Of a stretch of 21,647 bases of DNA, positions 15,671 through 21,626 are shown piece by piece. The notes beneath the pieces were generated by a model. The model was not told where the DNA came from. It ran no database searches and saw only the letters and a program-made list of their open reading frames with translations. Numbering within the stretch: position 1 is the first letter of the stretch; the number at the start of each line of letters is the position of its first letter. Source of the stretch: Patescibacteria group bacterium UBA2193 (GTDB taxonomy: Bacteria; Patescibacteriota; Minisyncoccia; Moranbacterales; DUUL01); the NCBI GenBank assembly GCA_002327335.1, contig DCVH01000093.1, forward strand, positions 1 to 21,647, written 5' to 3'. The position numbers were made by a program, and so were the translations under genes.

Positions 15671-15777
15671 CGGGCTGCAAGCCCGCTCCAGCACAAATAA
15701 AGAAGTTTAGATAAAATAAATGGTATTAACCCCGGGGCAAGCCCCGATCCCTTAATATGATTACGCGGCAAGCCGCG
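15671..15777. repeat. Cluster of three GC-rich hairpins of one design
   Basis: There are three perfect 6-bp stems with tiny loops: CGGGCT-gca-AGCCCG (15671-15685), CGGGGC-aa-GCCCCG (15733-15746) and CGCGGC-aa-GCCGCG (15764-15777). All share GCAAGC at the centre, while the outer stem bases differ in a compensatory way. They lie downstream of the cyclophilin gene in AT-rich DNA. None is followed by a clear T-run, so they are not typical terminators, although they could protect the 3' end of the mRNA. Confidence 0.65.
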
Positions 15778-15791
15778 AGGAATTAACCCTC

Positions 15792-15834
15792 AAAGGGATT
15801 AAAAAGAGATTGCCCGATTTAGAGCAATCCCTTT
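15792..15834. terminator. Bidirectional terminator with two competing stems
   Basis: The inner stem is GATTGC (15808-15813) pairing with GCAATC (15824-15829). On the plus strand it is followed by CCTTTTTTT, and on the minus strand by TCTTTTT, so it can stop transcription from both the cyclophilin gene and the small minus-strand ORF. A competing 9-bp stem, AAAGGGATT (15792-15800) with AATCCCTTT (15826-15834), uses some of the same bases. Confidence 0.65.
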
Positions 15835-15836
15835 TT

Positions 15837-16004
15837 TTAATGACGCAAAAGATCAGCGAGTTTCCGTTGAAGGAGGCTGAATCTCAATGCAGTCAAATCC
15901 TTCAGATTAAACTCTGAAATGGGGGCGTTCAGCAACGCCCGATGCCCCATCTCCCCTCTCTTGTGATAAGGGCTCAACTCCTCAACGATTTCGTCCTTGG
16001 TCAT
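15837..16004 (-). CDS. Small hypothetical protein, 55 residues
   Basis: An ATG at 16004 opens a 55-codon frame ending in TAA at 15837-15839. The product starts MTKDEIVEELSPYHKRGEMG and ends LRFSLLQRKLADLLRH. It has no Cys or Trp, looks soluble and mostly helical, and has an amphipathic C-terminal helix. A terminator follows directly after the stop. Codon third positions are richer in G and C than in neighbouring genes, which may mark a different origin. Codons 22-28 coincide with a perfect 7-bp hairpin (15923-15940), so part of the DNA may be a repeat element rather than coding sequence. I do not recognise a family. The intact frame, plausible composition and adjacent terminator favour a real gene, but its short length leaves doubt. 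Confidence 0.5.
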   Translation of the reverse strand: MTKDEIVEELSPYHKRGEMGHRALLNAPISEFNLKDLTALRFSLLQRKLADLLRH

Positions 16005-16137
16005 AATTTCTATGTTTTTTTAATACGCCCCCCTTTTTTTCTTTCGATTCAATTCCAAGAAAAAAACTTGGAAAAAATAACATTTATAACAAACGCACTA
16101 TGCCGTCTTCATGCAAAAAACCAAATAAAGAAAACTA

Positions 16138-16902
16138 TCAGAAAACAAAATATTTATCTCTATCTTTTTTAAAATATCTTTCTCTTTGTTCTAGTAAATG
16201 AATTATTTCCTTTTCCTTCTCGGAATCAAAGGGTGTCAACTCGTTCTTTCGTGCCACAAGTGCCTCATCATAATGATTATATGGTCGATTACTGTCTCCT
16301 GTAGCTTCAATAATATCTGCTATGGAAAGAATTCTGGCTAGCCATACGAATTCTGGCTTTTCTTTCCGTCGCTCACACCTTCTTTTTTCAAGAAAATATT
16401 TACTGAAATTATACACATTTGACTTCTTTCTTTTTTCATTCTTAGAATCTCTTGGATAATCTTTACACTGATGATGACGGACTACGATTTCCGCCAAATC
16501 AAAAACATTATTCGCCAAAAGATAATCAAAACCAAATCTCACATGCTCCTTTATTTTTATTCTTTCAACCTCAGTAATTGTTGCTTCTTTATCAAAAAGT
16601 TTCTTTTCTAAAAATTTTTTCCCAATATCGTGAACTAATGCTGCCATTATTAAAAGTTTCCTTTCTTTTAGGCTAAGACTAATTTCATCGGCAATAAAGG
16701 CAATCGACTCCGCCACATTCAAAGAATGTCTCAGCGTAACACCTTCATCAATCCCCTTAATATCCTCAACCGCCGTTTGAACGAAAAGATTTTTATGGAT
16801 AATTTCTTCAACCTCCCTGAAAAAATCCCCCTCCCCACATTGCTCTTTGAATTCAGGCAATCTTTCATTGTAAGTGAAAGATTTTTCGGTAAAATTTTTC
16901 AT
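16138..16902 (-). CDS. HD-domain phosphohydrolase resembling a degenerate HD-GYP protein
   Basis: The protein has 254 residues. Metal-ligand motifs of the HD superfamily are present in order: H59 in LRHSLNVAE, H91-D92 in LVHDIGKK, H120 in KEHVRFG, H143-H144 in VVRHHQ, and D196 in ILSIADIIEA. The spacing and the NRPYNHYDEAL segment (205-215) match HD-GYP proteins. However, the HHExxDGxGYP signature is reduced to HHQCKDYP, so the Glu and the GYP triad are lost, and the Thr-Ser-Arg-Pro-Tyr motif reads SNRPY. HD-GYP enzymes degrade cyclic dinucleotides such as c-di-GMP; related HD proteins hydrolyse nucleotides or act in signalling. The metal site looks intact, so it is probably an active phosphohydrolase of unknown substrate. 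There are no receiver, PAS or transmembrane segments. A promoter-like sequence lies upstream at 17020-17048. Confidence 0.8.
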   Translation of the reverse strand: MKNFTEKSFTYNERLPEFKEQCGEGDFFREVEEIIHKNLFVQTAVEDIKGIDEGVTLRHSLNVAESIAFIADEISLSLKERKLLIMAALVHDIGKKFLEKKLFDKEATITEVERIKIKEHVRFGFDYLLANNVFDLAEIVVRHHQCKDYPRDSKNEKRKKSNVYNFSKYFLEKRRCERRKEKPEFVWLARILSIADIIEATGDSNRPYNHYDEALVARKNELTPFDSEKEKEIIHLLEQRERYFKKDRDKYFVF

Positions 16903-17019
16903 AATTAAAAATTATTTTATTAATTCAATAATTATTTCCCTGATAATTTCACCCCTCCTTCATTATAATGGCAATAAACACGAAAAATTTAAAAATTACA
17001 CAGCGTCACTTCTGCCACC

Positions 17020-17048
17020 TTTATATCACAAAATTTAACAAAATTCAA
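17020..17048 (-). promoter_or_regulatory. Candidate promoter for the HD-domain gene
   Basis: On the minus strand, TTGAAT (17043-17048) is followed after 17 bp by TATAAA (17020-17025), preceded by TGA (extended -10). It would give a leader of about 110 nt before the ATG at 16902. A perfect TATAAT also occurs nearer the gene (16962-16967) but with a poor -35. An orphan AAGGAGG (16954-16960) lies between, with no well-spaced start codon. Confidence 0.4.
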
Positions 17049-17245
17049 GCTTTTGTACTAAACCGCACCTCTTCTATTATCTCTTGTAAACGCTTAATGA
17101 AATCATTGAATTTGTCGCAACCTTGACAATACCGAAAACTGGAGTTGGCGGTTACGAAAACACCGCACTTGATCTCGTTTCGAACCTGATTGGAGCAATT
17201 GTCGCCATGATTTATATCAAGATAAGCAACAAATAGCTCTCTCAA
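17045..17245 (-). CDS. Small cysteine-containing hypothetical ORF (66 residues, TTG start) or gene remnant
   Basis: The frame opens just after a TGA at about 17261. The only usable start is TTG at 17245, with an AGGA four bases before it; no ATG is available. The product begins MRELFVAYLDINHGDN, has cysteines C17, C27, C40 and C43 (the last two as CQGC), and ends in an amphipathic helix (FIKRLQEIIEEV). Four Cys and a His in 66 residues could bind zinc. It follows yidD by 30 bp on the same strand, suggesting co-transcription. I do not recognise it. The lack of an ATG and the abrupt start also fit a truncated remnant of a longer gene. Confidence 0.4.
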   Translation of the reverse strand: MRELFVAYLDINHGDNCSNQVRNEIKCGVFVTANSSFRYCQGCDKFNDFIKRLQEIIEEVRFSTKA

Positions 17246-17275
17246 AAGTTCCTGAACTTTTCAAAAACTCCCTGT

Positions 17276-17539
17276 TTATTGATGCTTTTTGACGTCATTC
17301 TTCTTTTCCGGCACATAATCGAACCCGCCTTCGTTCCAAGGGTGGCAACGCACAATTCTTTTCAGGCCGAGCCAACTGCCTTGCAATGCTCCGAATCTGT
17401 CAATCGCTTCGTAGGTGTATTGAGAACAGGTCGGGTGAAATCGACAAGTTCGCTCACTATAAACATAGGAAAGCCAGCCCGTGTCTCGCGAGAGGGTTTT
17501 CTGGTAGATTTTGATTAATGTTAGCAAAATTCTTTTCAT
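17276..17539 (-). CDS. yidD: Membrane protein insertion efficiency factor YidD
   Basis: The protein has 87 residues from ATG 17539; a TTG at 17563 would add eight residues and is less likely. It begins MKRILLTLIKIYQKTLSRDTG, an amphipathic helix that associates with the cytoplasmic face of the membrane. The family signature is clear: CRFHPTCSQYTYEAI, then LGLKRIVRCHPWNEGGFDYVP, with the three conserved cysteines. YidD helps the YidC insertase place proteins in the membrane. In many bacteria it sits between rnpA and yidC, but here it is isolated, next to a small unknown ORF and divergent from corA. The length is normal for the family (about 70-110). Confidence 0.96.
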   Translation of the reverse strand: MKRILLTLIKIYQKTLSRDTGWLSYVYSERTCRFHPTCSQYTYEAIDRFGALQGSWLGLKRIVRCHPWNEGGFDYVPEKKNDVKKHQ

Positions 17540-17550
17540 AATTAATATTT

Positions 17551-17578
17551 TTGATTTATTCAAAACTCATGATATAAT
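17551..17578 (+). promoter_or_regulatory. Candidate promoter for the CorA-family gene
   Basis: TTGATT (17551-17556) is followed after 16 bp by a perfect TATAAT (17573-17578), preceded by TGA (extended -10). Transcription would start near 17585, leaving a leader of about 88 nt before the ATG at 17673. Confidence 0.6.
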
Positions 17579-17599
17579 ACGGAAAATACAAATAAATAA

Positions 17600-17638
17600 T
17601 TTGGGTCATTTGAGTGACTCTTTTCCCAAACTAGAGTC
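17600..17638 (+). promoter_or_regulatory. Leader of the CorA-family mRNA with two competing hairpins
   Basis: The first stem pairs TTTGG (17600-17604) with CCAAA (17626-17630) and encloses GTCA/TGAC (17605-17608 with 17615-17618). The second pairs GACTCT (17616-17621) with AGAGTC (17633-17638). They share bases, so only one can form at a time. No T-run or buried ribosome site is obvious, and the leader matches no riboswitch I know. Confidence 0.35.
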
Positions 17639-17672
17639 GACCTTAAAAAATAAATAAAAATTAAAAACAAAA

Positions 17673-18587
17673 ATGACAACTATCAAATATAATAACATTA
17701 CTTGGATAGATATTCAAAGTCCCAAGAAAAAAGATATTAATTTTCTGAAGAGCAAATTTGATCTTCATCCGTTGGTTCTCGAAGAATTCACAACGCCATC
17801 ACTACGACCACGCGCCGAAGAGTTCGACAACTGTCTCTATATCGTGATGCATGTTCCGCTTTTTGATCAAAACAAGAAAGTCACTTATTCCGGAGAACTT
17901 GATATCGTGATAACCAAAGACCACCTCATCACCGTGCATCCTCAAATGAATGTTCCACTCAAAGCAGTCGCCAAACTTCTCAATGAAAACAATGAGATGA
18001 GGCAAAAGGCAATGTCAAAAACCGTTGGGGTGCTCTTCTATTTCATCCTGGAAAAATTGATCTCGTCTTGTTTTCCAAAACTCGACCACATCAATGAAAA
18101 AATAAATGAAGTGGAAGAAGGAATTTTCGACGGTCAAGAAAAAGAAATGGTGAAAGAACTTTCAGTTATCAAAAGAGACATCCTTGCTTTTCGCCGAGTA
18201 CTTAAACCTCAACGAAGTGTCTTGGAATCACTTATTCAAAAAAGATATCGCCTTCTCGAAAATGAACTCAACGACTATTTTCAAGACTTAATCGGAACAA
18301 ATATACGTGTTTGGAATTCACTGGAAAACACCCAGGAAATCATTGAATCACTTGAAGAAACAAACAGTTCCTTGCTTTCCTACAAAATAAATGAAGCAAT
18401 GAGATTCCTGGCAGCTATCTCACTCGTGACCTTTGCTCTTTCCGTCACAACTGGGATATTTAGCATGCACCCATTCGGGGCATTCTCTATTTCAAAAAAT
18501 CCATTTACCTTCTTTTTTGTCATCGGGTTCATGCTTTGCATTGCCCTCATATTGTTAATAGTTTTCAAAAAGAAGAAGTGGTTATAG
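17673..18587 (+). CDS. corA: CorA-family divalent cation transporter lacking the GMN motif
   Basis: The protein has 304 residues, close to the family norm of about 315. A large cytoplasmic alpha/beta domain (about 1-130) leads into long helices (130-240), including a run of charged residues and NSLENTQEIIESLEETNSSLL before the pore helix. Two transmembrane helices end the protein (about 244-263 and 278-298), followed by a basic tail (KKKKWL), as expected for CorA. The invariant Gly-Met-Asn selectivity motif at the end of the first helix is replaced by Ser-Met-His (S264-M265-H266 in TTGIFSMHPFGAF). In known CorA proteins GMN binds hydrated magnesium, and changes to it generally abolish transport. 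The protein may carry another ion or act as a different member of the 2-TM-GxN superfamily. It has its own promoter and is divergent from yidD. Confidence 0.88.
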   Translation: MTTIKYNNITWIDIQSPKKKDINFLKSKFDLHPLVLEEFTTPSLRPRAEEFDNCLYIVMHVPLFDQNKKVTYSGELDIVITKDHLITVHPQMNVPLKAVAKLLNENNEMRQKAMSKTVGVLFYFILEKLISSCFPKLDHINEKINEVEEGIFDGQEKEMVKELSVIKRDILAFRRVLKPQRSVLESLIQKRYRLLENELNDYFQDLIGTNIRVWNSLENTQEIIESLEETNSSLLSYKINEAMRFLAAISLVTFALSVTTGIFSMHPFGAFSISKNPFTFFFVIGFMLCIALILLIVFKKKKWL

Positions 18588-18724
18588 AGAAAATTTTGTA
18601 ATTATTAATTTTATAATTTTTAAATAAATAATAATTTTTATTTTTTAAAAAATAATTGATGGATTCGTTATTGAAAAACTAAACATCTATAATTATTTTA
18701 AAAGATAAAAATTTCATAAACAAT
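18588..18724 (+). promoter_or_regulatory. Intergenic region with candidate cysS promoter
   Basis: The 137 bp between corA and cysS are almost pure A/T. They contain an AT-only palindrome near 18638-18653 and no clear rho-independent terminator. A TATAAT at 18688-18693 lies 31 bp before the cysS ATG. Its -35 is weak (TTCGTT at 18 bp). An alternative pairs TTGAAA (18671-18676) with TATTTT after 17 bp. Confidence 0.35.
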
Positions 18725-20149
18725 ATGCTTAAAATATACAACGCCCTCACAAAACAGAAGGAAGAATTCAAATCAATTGAAACAGGAAAAATCGGCATGT
18801 ATGTTTGCGGACCGACTGTCTATGACCACTGCCATTTGGGACATGGCCGAGGCTATGTTTCGATGGACGTTATCAGAAAATACCTTGAATATACCGGATA
18901 CGAAGTTCGCTATATCATGAACTATACCGACGTTGGACATCTGGTGAATGATGCAGAAGTTGGCGAAGACAAGATTCAAGTGAAAGCCAAAAATGAACAA
19001 GTTGACCCAATGGAAATTGTTGAAAAATATATCACATCATCCAAGGAAGATTTTGATGCGCTGAACATCAAGCCAGCCAATTTTTTCCCTCGTCCCACTC
19101 AATATGTTGCTCAAATAATAAAATTCATCGAAGGATTAATCGAAAAAGGATTCGCCTATGAAGTCAACGGATCCGTCTATTTTTCAGTTGAAAAATTTCC
19201 GGAATATGGAAAACTTTCCGGAAGAAAAACCGAAGACCTTTTGTCTGGCGCTCGAATCGAAGTGAATAATGAGAAAAAAAATCCGCTCGATTTTGCCCTC
19301 TGGATCAATGCGCCAAAAGAACATCTTTTGAAATGGAAAAGCCCCTGGGGGGAAGAAGGATATCCGGGTTGGCACATTGAATGTTCTGTGATGTCCTGTG
19401 ATCTTCTCGGACAAACAACTTTTGATATTCATGGAGGAGGAAATGAAAATATTTTCCCTCACAATGAAAATGAAGTCGCTCAAAGCGAGGCTTATTTGGG
19501 AGAAAAAATGGCAAATTATTGGGTGCTATGGAACATGGTGAATGTTGAAGGCGTGAAAATGAGCAAATCGCTTGGGAATTTCACCACCATCAAAGATGCC
19601 CTCGCAAAATATGAGCCTTCGGTTATTCGACTTTGGATCATCAGCTCTCACTACAGAAGCGTCATCAACTATAATCCTGATTCGCTTGAACAAGCAAAGA
19701 TTAATTTGCAAAGCATTTCTTCTTGGATTGGAAAATTGAACAGTATCACACTTGAAGAAGGCGTTGAAAATATCGACATCAGTTCCTTCAAAAAGGAATT
19801 TGATGAGGCGATGAATGATGACTTCAATACTCCAGTCGCACTAAGTGTCATATACAAACTAATTACCGAAGCCAACAAAAAACAACTCAGCAAAACTGAT
19901 GCAAGCAGTGTTTTGGCACTTTGGGAAAAGTGGAACAAAGTTTTGGGACTTAGAATTGAAACGGATTCTCAGAATGATATTCCGGAAAATATCCAGGAAC
20001 TTTTGAAAGAAAGAGAACTTGCCAGAAAAGAAAAAGACTTTGCGGAAGCCGATCGAATTCGAGACATTCTCACAAAAAAAGGATTTGCGATTGAAGATTC
20101 TGGAGATGGAACAAAAATAACCATCCAAAATCCAAATACCAAAATTTAA
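18725..20149 (+). CDS. cysS: Cysteinyl-tRNA synthetase
   Basis: The protein has 474 residues, normal for the class I enzyme, which charges tRNA-Cys with cysteine using ATP. The HIGH motif appears as HLGH (37-40) within GPTVYDHCHLGHGRGYVS, and KMSKS is at 278-282. The zinc ligands known from E. coli align with C28 (YVCGPT), C220 (GWHIEC), H246 and E250 (FPHNENE). The second His of the usual FPHHENE is Asn here, which is not a known ligand. The C-terminal part contains the usual ERELARKEKDFAEADRIRDIL helix and the IEDSGDGT turn near the end. The last residues (ITIQNPNTKI) are encoded by the start of an AT-rich degenerate repeat that fills the downstream gap. This is an essential housekeeping gene, followed by dus after 114 bp. 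Confidence 0.98.
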   Translation: MLKIYNALTKQKEEFKSIETGKIGMYVCGPTVYDHCHLGHGRGYVSMDVIRKYLEYTGYEVRYIMNYTDVGHLVNDAEVGEDKIQVKAKNEQVDPMEIVEKYITSSKEDFDALNIKPANFFPRPTQYVAQIIKFIEGLIEKGFAYEVNGSVYFSVEKFPEYGKLSGRKTEDLLSGARIEVNNEKKNPLDFALWINAPKEHLLKWKSPWGEEGYPGWHIECSVMSCDLLGQTTFDIHGGGNENIFPHNENEVAQSEAYLGEKMANYWVLWNMVNVEGVKMSKSLGNFTTIKDALAKYEPSVIRLWIISSHYRSVINYNPDSLEQAKINLQSISSWIGKLNSITLEEGVENIDISSFKKEFDEAMNDDFNTPVALSVIYKLITEANKKQLSKTDASSVLALWEKWNKVLGLRIETDSQNDIPENIQELLKERELARKEKDFAEADRIRDILTKKGFAIEDSGDGTKITIQNPNTKI

Positions 20150-20236
20150 ATGACAAATCAAATCCAAAACTCAAAGTTTTATTTTTTAGAATTTGAGCTT
20201 CATTTGATATTTGGTTTTTAACATTTGATTTTGTTC
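20128..20236. repeat. Degenerate CAAAT-rich imperfect inverted repeat
   Basis: The segment is made of CCAAAT/CAAATC words on the left (20128-20176) and their complements (ATTTGA, ATTTGG) on the right (20191-20236), around a T-rich centre. One pairing matches CCAAATA-CAAA (20132-20143) with its complement near 20202-20213. It begins within the last codons of cysS and ends before the dus start. It may act as a weak terminator or be a decayed repeat element. Confidence 0.45.
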
Positions 20237-20263
20237 CTCAATAAAACTAGGCAATAATATTCC

Positions 20264-21247
20264 ATGCATGATCGAAAAAATTTACTAAATCCACGAGAGA
20301 TTCCTGTCTTAGCCCTCGCCCCCATGGCGGGAATCACCGACCTCCCTTTCCGTTTGATTTGCAAAAAATTTGGCGCTGATATTGTCTATTCCGAAATGGT
20401 GAGCGCTACCGGACTTTTCTATGATTCCAAAAAAACTTTTGACCTGATGCAAACCATTCCTGAAGAATCACCCATGATTCTCCAACTCTTCGGAAATGAA
20501 CCGGCACACTTTCAAAAAGCTGCTGAGATTATTTCCTCCCTGCCCGAAAAATCAACAGCTGATTTGCCAGCCAAACCCCAAGGAATTGATATAAATTTCG
20601 GTTGTCCGCAAAAAAAGATTTTCAAACAAGGAAGTGGTTGCGCCCTCATGAAGGACTTCAAAAAATCACGAGAAATTATTGAAGCAACTTTGAAAGGCGC
20701 AACTCTTCCGCTTTCGATTAAAATCAGAGCCGGAATTAAAAACAAAACCGCTTTCGATTTTCTCGATAATATTGGCGAACTGGACTGGAAAACCCTCATG
20801 ATTCACGGAAGAACATTTGAGGAAGGTTTCGCTGGCCCGATTAATGTCGAACTTGTGAAGGAAATAAAAAAAATATTTCCTAACAAAAATATTTTCGTAA
20901 ACGGCGGGATAGACACCCCAGAAAATGCCAAAGAAATTATCGAAAAAACTTCTGCGGATGGAATCGGAATTGCCCGTGGTGCACTCGGGAATCCCTGGAT
21001 TTTTCAACAAACAAAAGATTTTTTTGAGAACGGAGAATATTCCAAACCATCCCAAGAGGAAGTTATTAAAACCGCTCTTGAACATATCAATTTATTTGAA
21101 GAATACAGAAAAGCGACCAATCCCGCCGAACTCAAAAAACATCTCTTCTGGTATATTAAAAACTTCGAAGGCGCCCGAAAAATCCGCCAACAAATCATGA
21201 CAGCGGAAACCATCGAAGAAATGGAAAATATAATTTCGAAAATTTAA
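20264..21247 (+). CDS. dus: tRNA-dihydrouridine synthase (Dus family)
   Basis: The protein has 327 residues, a normal length. It reduces uridines in the tRNA D-loop to dihydrouridine using FMN and NADPH. The N-terminal TIM barrel shows LALAPMAGITDLPFRLIC (16-33), QLFG (74-77) and INFGCPQKKI (110-119) with the catalytic Cys C114. SIKIRAG (151-157) has the FMN-binding Lys K153, MIHGRT (179-184) has H181, and VNGGI (212-216) and GIARGALGNPW (235-245) form the phosphate-binding part. The C-terminal helical domain (about 255-327) binds tRNA. A short insertion (about 95-106) precedes the GIDINFGCP strand. The pattern is closest to the DusB type, but I do not assign the subfamily firmly. A strong terminator follows. 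Confidence 0.96.
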   Translation: MHDRKNLLNPREIPVLALAPMAGITDLPFRLICKKFGADIVYSEMVSATGLFYDSKKTFDLMQTIPEESPMILQLFGNEPAHFQKAAEIISSLPEKSTADLPAKPQGIDINFGCPQKKIFKQGSGCALMKDFKKSREIIEATLKGATLPLSIKIRAGIKNKTAFDFLDNIGELDWKTLMIHGRTFEEGFAGPINVELVKEIKKIFPNKNIFVNGGIDTPENAKEIIEKTSADGIGIARGALGNPWIFQQTKDFFENGEYSKPSQEEVIKTALEHINLFEEYRKATNPAELKKHLFWYIKNFEGARKIRQQIMTAETIEEMENIISKI

Positions 21248-21264
21248 TAGAAAATTTTACAAAA

Positions 21265-21294
21265 ACAGTCTCGGCTAGTCGGGACTGTTTTTTT
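21265..21294. terminator. Bidirectional rho-independent terminator between convergent genes
   Basis: A 9-bp stem, ACAGTCTCG (21265-21273) with CGGGACTGT (21280-21288), including one G-T pair, closes a 6-nt loop. It is followed by a T-run to 21294 on the plus strand and preceded by AAAAA, which gives a T-run on the minus strand. It serves dus and the convergent gene at 21321-21626. Confidence 0.88.
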
Positions 21295-21320
21295 ATAATG
21301 AAACTTTACCCTAGAGAATT

Positions 21321-21626
21321 CTAGTGCAATTTCGATCTTCTGGCCCTTTCTCTCTCTTCCAAAATTATGGCGTAAGCCAACAACTTTCCGTCGTCCAGTT
21401 TTCCTAGATCTCTTTCTAATTCTTCCTGAGGGATGTTGTCTGAAGATTCATATTCTCTCAAAAGCTCTTCTGCTCTTGGTGTATATTTTTTTGCCTCCTC
21501 TCTCCCTTCTATTTCCTTCATTTTTTCTGCTCTTTGCTCAATCGACCCTTGCTCCTCTGAAATACGTCCAATTGTAGATCTATCGACATAGTCCATTTTT
21601 CTAAATACACCAGTTCCGTTATTCAT
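21321..21626 (-). CDS. Small charged hypothetical protein (101 residues)
   Basis: ATG at 21626 opens a 101-codon frame; the upstream sequence is A-rich without a Shine-Dalgarno motif. The protein is highly charged, with many Glu, Lys and Arg and few hydrophobic residues. It is predicted to be almost entirely helical, with a short hydrophobic segment near the C-terminus (GKLLAYAIILEERERARR). There is no signal peptide, transmembrane helix or Cys. It is convergent with dus, with a shared terminator between. I do not recognise a family. It could be a cytoplasmic coiled-coil or nucleic-acid-associated protein. The clean frame, normal start and downstream terminator make it likely to be a real gene. 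Confidence 0.72.
   Translation of the reverse strand: MNNGTGVFRKMDYVDRSTIGRISEEQGSIEQRAEKMKEIEGREEAKKYTPRAEELLREYESSDNIPQEELERDLGKLDDGKLLAYAIILEERERARRSKLH

Noticed and set aside
15086..15694. 202-codon minus-strand open frame opposite the cyclophilin gene
   Set aside because: It is antisense to a gene with a full cyclophilin active site and shows no coherent protein features of its own.
16053..16073. TTCCAAG/CTTGGAA hairpin as terminator of the HD-domain gene
   Set aside because: On the minus strand no T-run follows the stem; the T-run precedes it. It does not meet the criteria for a rho-independent terminator.
16954..16960. Strong Shine-Dalgarno-like AAGGAGG on the minus strand as evidence of a gene
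   Set aside because: The only nearby start is a GTG two bases away, which opens a six-codon frame. The real ATG is about 50 bases further on, so it does not define a gene.
20666..21085. 139-codon minus-strand open frame opposite dus
   Set aside because: It is antisense to catalytic and FMN-binding motifs of dus, and the product looks like a composition artefact.
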